A stretch of DNA of 10,643 nucleotides from NCBI GenBank assembly GCA_020216895.1, contig JAIWOM010000029.1, positions 1 to 10,643 on the forward strand, in the 5' to 3' direction. Positions 1 through 7,091 of the stretch are shown piece by piece. Source of the DNA: Microcella sp. (GTDB lineage: Bacteria > Actinomycetota > Actinomycetes > Actinomycetales > Microbacteriaceae). The first letter of the stretch is position 1, and each line of letters begins with the position of its first letter. A program made the translations under genes and the position numbers. Below the pieces are notes generated by a model. The model was not told where the DNA came from. It searched no databases and saw only the letters and a program-made list of their open reading frames with translations.

Positions 1-340
1 AGCCGTCGGCGCGCAGCATGCCCTCGACGACCGCCAGGTGCTCGGGGCTGCCGCAGTGGCTGGCCGCGGCGAGCACGAGCTCCGCATCCGTGAAGCGCGC
101 ACCGAGCTCGAGCATCGCGATGGCCTGCAGCGGCTTGAGCGCCGAGCGCGGAAACGTCGTCGCCTCGACGTCGCCCACGGCGCGCAGCACCGTGCCGTCA
201 CGGTCGACGACCGCCGCCGCTCCGAGATGCCGCGACTCGATGAGTCCCGAGCGCTCGATACGGGCCAGCTCGACGCAGCCGTCGGCGTCGAGGGGGCGGG
301 GCTCGCGCCGCGGCGCGGATGCGGGCGGGGCGCTGGGCAT
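1..340 (-). CDS. Asparaginase II family protein, N-terminal part (runs off left edge)
   Basis: About 113 codons are visible, read leftwards from an ATG at 340-338; the gene continues beyond base 1. The translation matches the N-terminus of the asparaginase II family (Pfam Asparaginase_II type): VELARIERSGLIESRH near residues 24-39, then a GDVEATTFPRSALKPLQAIA block and an ASHCGSPEHLAVVEGML block. The last two are the most conserved N-terminal stretches of the family. Members are predicted to hydrolyse L-asparagine to aspartate and ammonia, but most are uncharacterised and this family differs from the classical AnsA/AnsB type. No signal peptide is visible, so a cytoplasmic location is likely. 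The gene is divergent from the OsmC gene. A minus-strand TACACT box (355-350) lies 9 bases before the ATG, implying a very short leader. The family call is firm; the substrate is inferred. Confidence 0.85.
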   Translation of the reverse strand, partial: MPSAPPASAPRREPRPLDADGCVELARIERSGLIESRHLGAAAVVDRDGTVLRAVGDVEATTFPRSALKPLQAIAMLELGARFTDAELVLAAASHCGSPEHLAVVEGMLRADG

Positions 341-349
341 GGTGGGATG

Positions 350-357
350 AGTGTACT
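350..357. promoter_or_regulatory. Overlapping divergent -10 boxes between asparaginase and osmC genes
   Basis: On the minus strand TACACT (355-350) fits a TANNNT -10 box nine bases before the asparaginase ATG. On the plus strand the overlapping TGTACT (352-357) could act as a weaker -10 for the OsmC gene, giving a leader of roughly 30 bases. No convincing -35 is visible for either. The two boxes share bases, so the promoters, if real, would compete for polymerase. Inference from sequence only. Confidence 0.3.
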
Positions 358-394
358 CCCGGCCCTCCCGCGGGCCGGAGGGGGAGGAGCCCGC

Positions 395-910
395 ATGCCG
401 CACGATCAGCACGGCTATGCCGTCGAGGTGCAGTGGACCGGCAACCGCGGCGAGGGCACCGCGACATACCGCTCGTACGGCCGCGACCACCGCATCACCG
501 CCGAGGGCAAGCTGCACGAGATCGCGGGCTCCAGCGATCGCGTCTTCCGGGGCGACCGCGACCGCTGGAACCCCGAGGAGCTCGTGATCGCGGCCCTCGC
601 GCAGTGCCACATGCTCAGCTACCTGCACGTCGCCGCCGTGAACGGCATCGTCGTGGTCGACTACCGCGACAGCGCGACGGGCACGCTGCAGCAGGAGGGC
701 GACGGTGGTCGCCTGATCGAGGCGACGCTGCGGCCGGTCGTTACGCTGGCGGCGCACCACACCGACGAGGATGCGAGCCGGGCCGCGGCGCTCCACCACC
801 GGGCGAGCGAGCTGTGCTTCATCGCCAACTCGGTGAGCTTCCCCGTCGGCCACGAGCCGACCACCGTCATCGCCGACCACGAGCGCTCTCGGAGCCCGCA
901 CCGAGGGTGA
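395..910 (+). CDS. OsmC/Ohr family peroxidase
   Basis: The 171-residue product belongs to the OsmC/Ohr family of thiol peroxidases that reduce organic hydroperoxides in the cytoplasm. Both family cysteines are present: Cys71 in ALAQCHMLSYL (peroxidatic) and Cys141 in ASELCFIANSVSFPV (resolving). The usual WNPEELVIAALAQC context precedes the first. The order and roughly 70-residue spacing of the cysteines, and the length (somewhat above the common 135-150), fit the family; it looks closer to the OsmC/YhfA-like branch than to Ohr. The frame stays open upstream to base 38, but ATG 395 is chosen because a strong GGGGGAGGAG ribosome site ends 5 bases before it and the family homology starts there. 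A hairpin (stem 363-368 with 377-382) abuts this site. The C-terminal tail (ERSRSPHRG) is not conserved in the family. The exact peroxide substrate is unknown. Confidence 0.9.
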   Translation: MPHDQHGYAVEVQWTGNRGEGTATYRSYGRDHRITAEGKLHEIAGSSDRVFRGDRDRWNPEELVIAALAQCHMLSYLHVAAVNGIVVVDYRDSATGTLQQEGDGGRLIEATLRPVVTLAAHHTDEDASRAAALHHRASELCFIANSVSFPVGHEPTTVIADHERSRSPHRG

Positions 911-959
911 GCGTGGGAGGATGGAGCTTTCGTGCTCAGTCCACCGTGAGGATCCTCCC

Positions 960-1907
960 GTGCGTCGTCGCCCCGTTCTGTTCTCCACCGGCCTCAGTGC
1001 CGCCCTGCTCGTGTCGCTCGTGGCCTGCGTGCCGTCCGCGCCCGCGGTGAACGAGGGCTGCCTCGCTCCCGGCGAGGCGTCGAACGCGGTCGCCGTCGAC
1101 GGCGCCTTCGGCAGCACGCCCGTCATCGAGTTCGCGGCGCCGCTCACGGCCGAGTCGACGCAGCGCACCGTGCTCGAGGAGGGCGAGGGCGATGCCGCCG
1201 CCAACGGCGACACCATCGTCTTCGAGTACTCGCTCTACAACGGCGAGACCGGCGACGAGATCGAGACCACGGGCTTCGGCGGCGCGACGCCCGCCACCTT
1301 CACGGTCGACACCGAGGCGGAGCAGTTCGCGGGCATCTCGCTGGCGCTCGCCTGCTCGACGCCCGGCAGCCGCCTGACCATCGTGGTTCCGCCCTCCGAC
1401 GGCTTCGGCGAGGAGGGGGTTCCGGCCCTCAACCTCTCCGGCAGCGAGTCGCTCGTCTTCGTCATCGACGTGATCGAGATCCAGGCGCAGCCCGAGCCCG
1501 TGACCCCCGAGGAGTGGACGAGCGGTGTGCCCGAGGTGGACCTCGGCCAGACTCCCCCCGTCGTGACGCTGCCCGCCGAGGGCGCCCCGGAGGCGCTGTC
1601 TCTCGCCGTGCTCGAGCAGGGCGACGGCGACACCGTCGGCGCCGACTCGACGGTGCTGGTCGACTACCAGGGCACCAGCTGGCAGACCGGCGAGATCTTC
1701 GACCAGAGCTTCGGGGGCGAGCCCGCGACGTTCCCGGTGACGGGCGTCATCCAGGGCTTCGCCGCCGGCCTCATCGGTCAGCAGGTCGGCACGACCCTCC
1801 TGGTGTCGATCCCCGCCGAGCTCGCCTACGGGGCCGACCCCGAGGCGCACCCGCTGGGCGGGCAGGACCTCCTGTTCCTCGTCACCATCATCGACATCGT
1901 CTCGTAG
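960..1907 (+). CDS. FKBP-type peptidyl-prolyl isomerase lipoprotein with two FKBP domains
   Basis: The 315-residue product starts with a lipoprotein signal: MRRRP, a hydrophobic run, and a lipobox L20-V21-A22-C23, so the mature protein should be membrane-anchored outside the cell. Two FKBP-like domains follow. The C-terminal one keeps the usual ligand and active-site residues: [26 protein letters not shown], and a final [10 protein letters not shown] strand. The N-terminal one has the same layout ([31 protein letters not shown]) but lacks the FD pair, the VI pair and the AYG tyrosine, so it is probably not catalytic. The likely role is folding of exported proteins by proline isomerisation. 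GTG 960 is chosen because it gives a normal-length signal peptide and has GAGGA seven bases upstream. An in-frame ATG at 921 has its GGGAGG directly adjacent, with no spacing, and would put 13 extra residues before the signal. The gene starts 49 bases after osmC and may be cotranscribed. Confidence 0.88.
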   Translation: MRRRPVLFSTGLSAALLVSLVACVPSAPAVNEGCLAPGEASNAVAVDGAFGSTPVIEFAAPLTAESTQRTVLEEGEGDAAANGDTIVFEYSLYNGETGDEIETTGFGGATPATFTVDTEAEQFAGISLALACSTPGSRLTIVVPPSDGFGEEGVPALNLSGSESLVFVIDVIEIQAQPEPVTPEEWTSGVPEVDLGQTPPVVTLPAEGAPEALSLAVLEQGDGDTVGADSTVLVDYQGTSWQTGEIFDQSFGGEPATFPVTGVIQGFAAGLIGQQVGTTLLVSIPAELAYGADPEAHPLGGQDLLFLVTIIDIVS

Positions 1908-1921
1908 GCGCCTTCGAGCGG

Positions 1922-1943
1922 ATGCCCGACCGCGGTCGGGCAT
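1922..1943. repeat. 22-bp perfect palindrome before dxr
   Basis: The 22 bases form a perfect palindrome with no spacer (half-site ATGCCCGACCG). It begins 15 bases after the FKBP stop and ends at the first possible ATG of dxr, overlapping the proposed dxr -10 box (1941-1946). As RNA it would form a 9-bp hairpin with a CGCG loop but has no following T-run, so a terminator role would be of the T-less actinobacterial kind. As DNA it fits an operator for a dimeric regulator. Which one applies is not visible. Confidence 0.75.
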
Positions 1944-1946
1944 GAT
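1941..1946 (+). promoter_or_regulatory. Candidate leaderless -10 box for dxr
   Basis: CATGAT matches TATAAT at four of six positions, including the key second A and last T. It sits 7 bases before ATG 1954, the same spacing as at the protease gene and ispG. No ribosome site precedes ATG 1954, consistent with leaderless translation. The match alone is weak; the shared geometry is the main support. Confidence 0.4.
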
Positions 1947-1953
1947 GAACACC

Positions 1954-3033
1954 ATGCGCGACGTCATCATCCTGGGTTCCACCGGCTCCATCGGCGTCCA
2001 GGCCCTCGAGGTGATCGCGGCGAACCCGGAGCGGTTCCGCGTCGTCGGCCTCGCGGCCGGCCGCAATCGGGAGCTCGTCGAGGAGCAGGCGCTCGCGCAC
2101 GGTGTCGCGCACGTGGCGCTCGGCGCGGAGGAGGCGGCGCAGCTGGTCCGGGACGTGGCGTGCGACGTGGTGCTCAACGGCATCACCGGCTCGGTGGGGC
2201 TTGCACCGACGCTCGCCGCTCTGGAGGCGGGGCGCACGCTCGCCCTCGCCAACAAGGAGAGCCTCATCGTCGGCGGCTCCCTCGTGACCGGCCTCGCCGC
2301 GCCCGGGCAGATCGTGCCGGTCGACAGCGAGCACTCGGCGATCGCGCAGGCGCTGCTCGCCGGCACCGCCGCCGAGGTGCGCCGTCTGGTGCTGACCGCG
2401 AGCGGGGGCCCGTTCCGGGGCCGCACCCGCGCCGAGCTGGCCGGAGTGACGCCCGCCGAGGCGCTCGCGCATCCGACCTGGGACATGGGGCGGGTGATCA
2501 CGACCAACTCGTCGACCCTCGTCAACAAGGGCCTCGAGGTGATCGAGGCGCACCTGCTGTTCGGGGTGCCCTACGACCGCATCGACGTCACCGTGCACCC
2601 GCAGTCGATCGTGCACTCGATGGTCGAGTTCGTCGACGGGTCGACGATCGCGCAGTGCTCGCCGCCCGACATGCGCCTGCCGATCTCGCTCGGGCTCGAC
2701 TGGCCGCACCGGGTCGCGGGCGTGGGGGCTCCGCTCGACTGGGGCACCGCATCCACCTGGACCTTCGCCCCGCTCGATGACGAGGCGTTCCCCGCGGTCG
2801 CCCTCGCCAAGCGGGTGGGGGAGGCCGGCGCGACCTTCCCGGCCGTGTTCAACGCGGCGAACGAGCAGGCAGTGCACGCCTTCCATGACGGCGCGATCGG
2901 CTACCTCGACATCGTCGACACCGTGCGTGCCGTCGTCGATCGGCATGATCCGCACCCGATGACGCTCGAGGGCGTGCTCGAGGCGGAGGCCTGGGCGCGC
3001 CGGGAGGCCGACGCGCTCATCGCGTCGCACTAG
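1954..3033 (+). CDS. dxr: 1-deoxy-D-xylulose 5-phosphate reductoisomerase
   Basis: Second step of the MEP isoprenoid pathway: converts DXP to 2-C-methyl-D-erythritol 4-phosphate with NADPH and a divalent metal, in the cytoplasm. Visible signatures are the NADPH loop GSTGSIG (residues 8-14), [10 protein letters not shown], the metal-binding VDSEHSA (Asp124, Glu126), [34 protein letters not shown] (third metal ligand Glu195) and [13 protein letters not shown]. The 359 residues are slightly shorter than the roughly 390-400 typical of the family. ATG 1954 is chosen because [14 protein letters not shown] then aligns end to end with known enzymes and a -10-like box lies 7 bases upstream; ATGs at 1942 and 1945 would add MMNT or MNT. 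The next gene, the M50 protease, and ispG follow in the order common in Actinobacteria. The stop codon lies inside a tandem repeat. Confidence 0.97.
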   Translation: MRDVIILGSTGSIGVQALEVIAANPERFRVVGLAAGRNRELVEEQALAHGVAHVALGAEEAAQLVRDVACDVVLNGITGSVGLAPTLAALEAGRTLALANKESLIVGGSLVTGLAAPGQIVPVDSEHSAIAQALLAGTAAEVRRLVLTASGGPFRGRTRAELAGVTPAEALAHPTWDMGRVITTNSSTLVNKGLEVIEAHLLFGVPYDRIDVTVHPQSIVHSMVEFVDGSTIAQCSPPDMRLPISLGLDWPHRVAGVGAPLDWGTASTWTFAPLDDEAFPAVALAKRVGEAGATFPAVFNAANEQAVHAFHDGAIGYLDIVDTVRAVVDRHDPHPMTLEGVLEAEAWARREADALIASH

Positions 3034-3096
3034 GCGCCGCGCGCTCATCGCGTCGTAGGAGGCGCCGCGCGCTCATCGCTGCCTCCTAGCCCGCGG
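3013..3096. repeat. Three 28-bp tandem units across the dxr stop codon
   Basis: Units start at 3013, 3041 and 3069, each beginning GCGCTCATCGC. Units 1 and 2 agree at 25 of 28 positions; unit 3 keeps only the first 11 bases and then diverges. Unit 1 encodes the last residues of Dxr (ALIASH) and the stop, so the intergenic spacer appears to be made of copies of the gene end. Between units 2 and 3, TAGGAGGC (3056-3063) and GCCTCCTA (3081-3088) form an 8-bp stem with a 17-base loop, a possible T-less terminator for dxr. Confidence 0.85.
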
Positions 3097-3099
3097 CGC

Positions 3100-3105
3100 T
3101 AGAGT
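3100..3105 (+). promoter_or_regulatory. -10 box for the site-2 protease gene (leaderless)
   Basis: TAGAGT fits TANNNT and lies 7 bases before GTG 3113, placing the expected transcription start at the start codon itself. There is no ribosome site. No clear -35 is seen. Confidence 0.55.
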
Positions 3106-3112
3106 GCCCGTC

Positions 3113-4438
3113 GTGGAGTCCGTGCTGCTGTACATCGTCGGCATCCTCGTCGTCGTGATCGGCCTCGTGGTCTCGATCGCCCTGCACGAGCTGGGGCACT
3201 TCGTGCCCGCCAAGCTGTTCGGCGTGCGCGTCGGCCAGTTCATGATCGGCTTCGGTCGCACGATCGTGTCGTGGCGGCGCGGCGAGACCGAGTACGGCTT
3301 CAAGTGGATCCCGCTGGGCGGCTACATCTCGATGGCGGGCATGTACCCGCCGGTCGCCGGGCAGCGGGCGCGCACCGCGTCGACGGGCTTCTTCGACACT
3401 CTCGTGCAGGATGCCCGCAGCGCCTCGGCTGACACGATCGCCGAGGGGGAGGACCACCGCACGTTCTACCGGCTGCCGGTCTGGAAGCGCATCATCATCA
3501 TGCTCGGCGGGCCGTTCATGAACCTCGTCATCGCGGTGGTGCTGTACGCCGTCGTGCTGATGGGCTTCGGGGTGGCGCAGCCCTCGACGACCCTCGGCAG
3601 CGTGAACGAGTGCGTGCTTCCCGCCACGAGCGAGCGGCAGGAGTGCGCTCCCGGCGATCCGGCCGCCCCGGGCGCCGAGGCGGGCCTGCAGCCCGGTGAC
3701 CGCATCGTGGCGATCGGCGGCACCCCGATCGAGACCTGGGATGACGTGCTCACGACCATCCGCGCGTCGGCCGGTGACAGCCTCGGCTTCACGGTCGAGC
3801 GCGACGGACGCACCGTCGAGACCGCCCTGACCCCTCTGCTCACGGAGCGCTACGTGCTCGACGATCGCGGCCGCGTCGTGGAGGGCCCGGACGGCGAGGC
3901 GCTCACCGAGCAGGTCGGCTTCGTCGGCATCGCGCCCGCGTACGAGACCGTGCAGCAGCCGGTGACCGCGGTGCTGCCCGCCGTCGGCGACAACATCTCG
4001 GCCGTGGTCGGCATCATCATCAACCTCCCGCAACGCATGATCGATGTGGCGCAGGCGGCGTTCGGGCCCGAGGAGCGCGACCCGAACGGCCCGATCAGCG
4101 TCGTGGGCGTGGGGCGGATCGCCGGCGAGATCGCGAGCATCGACACGATCCCGGTGGTCGAGCGCATCGGGTTCCTCACCGGGCTGCTCGCCTCGCTCAA
4201 CGTCGCCCTCTTCGTGTTCAACCTGATCCCGCTCCTGCCGCTCGACGGCGGCCACGTGGCGGCGGCGCTCTGGGAGTCGCTGCGGCGCTGGTTCGCGAAG
4301 GTGCGCGGCAAGCCCGACCCGGGCCCGATCGACACCGCCCGGCTCGTGCCGGTGACCCTCGTGGTCGTGCTCGTGCTCGGCCTGATGAGCGCCCTGCTCA
4401 TCTACGCCGACATCGTCAACCCGGTCACCCTCTTCTAG
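3113..4438 (+). CDS. Site-2 intramembrane metalloprotease (M50, RseP/Rip1-like)
   Basis: This 441-residue membrane protein is an M50 zinc protease. The zinc site HELGH is at residues 25-29 at the end of the first membrane helix; the second motif, PLLPLDGGH with the metal-binding Asp378, is in the third hydrophobic block (about 350-385). A second helix follows GGPFMN (about 130-155), and a PDZ domain lies between ([19 protein letters not shown] near residue 190). A last helix is at the C-terminus. The family cuts transmembrane substrates, chiefly anti-sigma factors after a first cut by a site-1 protease; the mycobacterial homologue Rip1 sits in the same dxr-ispG neighbourhood. Targets here cannot be read from the sequence, and no sigma/anti-sigma pair is in the window. 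GTG 3113 ([10 protein letters not shown]) is chosen because a -10 box lies 7 bases upstream; GTG 3104, also in frame, lies within that box. Confidence 0.94.
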   Translation: MESVLLYIVGILVVVIGLVVSIALHELGHFVPAKLFGVRVGQFMIGFGRTIVSWRRGETEYGFKWIPLGGYISMAGMYPPVAGQRARTASTGFFDTLVQDARSASADTIAEGEDHRTFYRLPVWKRIIIMLGGPFMNLVIAVVLYAVVLMGFGVAQPSTTLGSVNECVLPATSERQECAPGDPAAPGAEAGLQPGDRIVAIGGTPIETWDDVLTTIRASAGDSLGFTVERDGRTVETALTPLLTERYVLDDRGRVVEGPDGEALTEQVGFVGIAPAYETVQQPVTAVLPAVGDNISAVVGIIINLPQRMIDVAQAAFGPEERDPNGPISVVGVGRIAGEIASIDTIPVVERIGFLTGLLASLNVALFVFNLIPLLPLDGGHVAAALWESLRRWFAKVRGKPDPGPIDTARLVPVTLVVVLVLGLMSALLIYADIVNPVTLF

Positions 4439-4477
4439 CCCGCGGGTTTCTGTCGAATGCCGCTCAGCGCGGATGCG

Positions 4478-4483
4478 TAGACT
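4478..4483 (+). promoter_or_regulatory. -10 box for ispG (leaderless)
   Basis: TAGACT fits TANNNT and is followed by 7 bases and then GTG 4491, so transcription probably starts at the start codon. No Shine-Dalgarno sequence precedes the gene. A poor -35 is all that can be seen. Confidence 0.6.
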
Positions 4484-4490
4484 GACCGCC

Positions 4491-5637
<1,147 letters not shown>

Positions 5638-5639
<2 letters not shown>

Positions 5640-5676
5640 GACGAGTGTCTCTTTCGCGGGGCTCGCCCGCGCTTTT
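5638..5676 (+). terminator. Terminator region after ispG (two hairpins)
   Basis: GAGAC (5638-5642) and GTCTC (5647-5651), with a 4-base loop, are followed by TTT; the hairpin overlaps the ispG stop. A second stem, CGCGGG (5655-5660) with CCCGCG (5666-5671) and a 5-base loop, is followed by CTTTT. The second is a normal-looking intrinsic terminator with a short T-run. Confidence 0.65.
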
Positions 5677-5701
5677 GCAAAGTCGTTTCACCCTCTAGAC
5701 T
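5675..5701 (+). promoter_or_regulatory. Promoter of the LAETG surface-protein gene
   Basis: TTGCAA (5675-5680) and TAGACT (5696-5701) are separated by 15 bases; shifting the first box to TTTGCA gives 16. The expected start near 5708 leaves a leader of about 34 bases with a GGAGA ribosome site at 5734-5738. The segment is AT-richer than its surroundings. Unlike the neighbouring housekeeping genes, this one is not leaderless. Confidence 0.5.
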
Positions 5702-5741
5702 CGGGGCGCGGATCCCCGCATTCCTTCGAAACTGGAGAACA

Positions 5742-6725
5742 ATGAAGCGTCCCCCCCTCAGCGTTCGACGCGGTGTGCTCGCGGTCGTCACGGCCGCGAT
5801 CGTCCTCGCCCCGACGGCTGCCTTCGGCAATCAGCAAGATGACGGCTCGACGATCGTGCGGCCCGCTGCGGCGGCTCTGCCGAATCCGCTCGTGCCCGGC
5901 ACATATGCCGGTGACACCCCTGCGGGCCCAGTGGTTGTGGTGTTCTCCGCCTCGGGTTTCACTGACCCGGAGGAAGAGGATTGGGACATCGCGACCGCCC
6001 TCCTCCCGGGGGCCAGCTCGATGCGGGTCACTGATGGCGGTGACGCGTCAGCCGCGACCTGGACCACCGTGCTGGACGGGGCCAGCGTGCTCGTGCTGCC
6101 CGAAGGTGACAACTGGTTTCCGGGGGGCTCGAGTGCCATCAGTGACGAGGCACTCGAAGTGATCCGCACCTGGGTCAGCGCCGGGCGAACCATTGTCGGT
6201 ACCGGTTCGTACACGCACGGCGCCATCGTGAGCGCGCTCACCGGGGTTGACTTCACGAGCGCCTTCGGCAACAACGACAGCAACGGCCCGTGGCAGCGTG
6301 TCGGCGGCGACACGAGCCTCCCGGCCGAGCTCCCCAACGGCAACTACACGGGTGGCCTCGGTGAAGTTTCGGCGTATTCGCCTGAGCAGCTCGCTGTCAT
6401 CACCCCGCTCTACTCGAGCGCCACCAACGACAGTATCGGCATCGCCGAGTTCGCGATCGGTACGGGCAAGTACGTCTACCACGCCTACGACTGGTACCCC
6501 GACTCCGGTGAGCTCGAGAACGGCGTGCGTGACATCTGGAACGGCGCACTCGGCATTGCGGCCGGAACGTCCACTCCTCCTGAGGAGGAAGAGGAGGAGC
6601 CCGAACTGGCCGAGACGGGTACCGACATCCTTTCGCTCGGCTTCGGCGCGGCTGCGCTTCTGCTCCTCGCGGGCGGGGCGGTGGCGTTCGCGACCAACCG
6701 GCGTCCGATTGGTGCTCGCCGATAG
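5742..6725 (+). CDS. Secreted cell-wall-anchored protein with LAETG sortase motif
   Basis: This 327-residue protein is built for sortase anchoring. It has a signal peptide (MKRPP, hydrophobic core about 11-24, likely cut after AFG at residue 29), an ectodomain of about 240 residues, an acidic linker of proline and six glutamates, the motif LAETG (289-293), a membrane segment (about 297-319) and a basic tail RRPIGARR. LAxTG is the form recognised by class E sortases of high-GC Actinobacteria; no sortase is in the window. The ectodomain (ASVLVLPEGDNWF, SDEALEVIRTWVSAGRTIVGTGSYTHG) resembles the flavodoxin-like fold of class I glutamine amidotransferase/ThuA-type proteins, but it has no cysteine at all, so it lacks the amidotransferase nucleophile. 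I do not recognise a named family or function. Codons ending in T are commoner than in the neighbouring genes. Its own promoter and terminator make it a separate unit between ispG and proS. Confidence 0.85.
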   Translation: MKRPPLSVRRGVLAVVTAAIVLAPTAAFGNQQDDGSTIVRPAAAALPNPLVPGTYAGDTPAGPVVVVFSASGFTDPEEEDWDIATALLPGASSMRVTDGGDASAATWTTVLDGASVLVLPEGDNWFPGGSSAISDEALEVIRTWVSAGRTIVGTGSYTHGAIVSALTGVDFTSAFGNNDSNGPWQRVGGDTSLPAELPNGNYTGGLGEVSAYSPEQLAVITPLYSSATNDSIGIAEFAIGTGKYVYHAYDWYPDSGELENGVRDIWNGALGIAAGTSTPPEEEEEEPELAETGTDILSLGFGAAALLLLAGGAVAFATNRRPIGARR

Positions 6726-6748
6726 CGGTCCCAGTACCACGAGTTGAG

Positions 6749-6779
6749 GCCCCCGTCGTTTGCGGCGGGGGCTTCCGCT
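6749..6779 (+). terminator. Intrinsic terminator after the LAETG protein gene
   Basis: GCCCCCG (6749-6755) pairs with CGGGGGC (6766-6772), and the stem continues inward for three pairs (one G-U) to a TTTG loop. A pyrimidine stretch with T doublets and a triplet follows. It begins 23 bases after the stop codon. Confidence 0.8.
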
Positions 6780-6850
6780 TTCTGGGGAACTCACCAATCC
6801 CCCCTTTGGGGGACTGACCTGGAGACGCGTCCGCTCACTATGGTGTGAAC

Positions 6851-7022
6851 ATCGGCGGGGGGAGCCGACTGGCAGCACCGGGGGGATCGGTGCGAGGCTC
6901 GCAGGGGCCGCTCAGGGGGGCTCTTCCGTCGTGCAGGTTTCCCGCCACGCGATTCTCCGCGAGACGGGAAGGGCCTGCGAGCGATCCAAGCCCCCCTTGC
7001 CATCGCTCGCAGGCCTGTTTCC
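6851..7022 (+). ncRNA. Candidate structured small RNA (about 170 nt), unclassified
   Basis: A TATGGT box (6839-6844) with CTGACC 19 bases upstream could start a transcript near 6851. The segment then folds into hairpins at 6852-6868 (loop with six G), 6875-6893 (6-bp stem, G-rich loop), 6939-6970 (6 bp, 3x3 internal loop, 4 bp, 6-base loop) and a perfect 14-bp stem at 6972-6985/7002-7015 whose 16-base loop includes six C. It ends in a short T-run, as an intrinsic terminator would. The C6 loop is complementary to all three G6 runs. I match it to no known RNA family on this strand. The opposite strand of 6852-6893 shows two neighbouring C6-loop hairpins, as in the 6C RNA motif, so strand and identity are open. 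Confidence 0.35.
6967..7022 (+). terminator. Strong terminator-like hairpin with C6 loop before proS
   Basis: Arms 6972-6985 and 7002-7015 pair perfectly over 14 bp; inside the loop CAAG and CTTG can pair further around a C-run, and outside it GGAA can pair with TTCC across a small bulge. TGTTTCC follows. It would insulate proS from upstream transcription. Confidence 0.75.
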
Positions 7023-7079
7023 ATTCTGCCTCAGGCCGCCAGTGCCGAGGCGAAGAAGGTTCATGCTGCGTCGCGCCGG

Positions 7080-7085
7080 TAGTCT
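7080..7085 (+). promoter_or_regulatory. -10 box for proS (leaderless)
   Basis: TAGTCT fits TANNNT and lies 6 bases before GTG 7092. There is no ribosome site, so the mRNA probably starts at or next to the start codon. The -35 is unclear. Confidence 0.6.
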
Positions 7086-7091
7086 GACCAG

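Larger units (their letters stand above)
6726..7091. other. 366-bp gene-free region between surface-protein gene and proS
   Basis: No reading frame here has a credible start, ribosome site and codon pattern. The region holds, in order: the terminator at 6749; a C6-TTT-G5 hairpin (6798-6813); a possible promoter (TATGGT, 6839-6844); two hairpins with G-run loops (6852-6868 and 6875-6893) and a third G6 run (6915-6920); a hairpin at 6939-6970; a long C6-loop hairpin ending in TTT (6967-7022); and the proS promoter (7080-7085). It is best explained as a structured RNA locus; see the ncRNA entry. Confidence 0.6.

Noticed and set aside
38..394. Upstream extension of the OsmC frame
   Set aside because: It overlaps the asparaginase gene on the other strand, lacks OsmC homology, and a strong ribosome site marks ATG 395.
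948..957. GAGGATCCTC palindrome before the FKBP start
   Set aside because: Ten bases is short, and it is explained by the GAGGA ribosome site; no second copy is seen.
4439..4453. CCCGCGGGTTT after the protease stop as a terminator
   Set aside because: The palindrome has no room for a loop, so the RNA stem would be at most two pairs. It is not a convincing terminator.
6845..7087. Small open frame in the gene-free region before proS
   Set aside because: The GTG lies directly against the TATGGT box, no ribosome site exists, and the frame runs through all the hairpins with no recognisable protein pattern.
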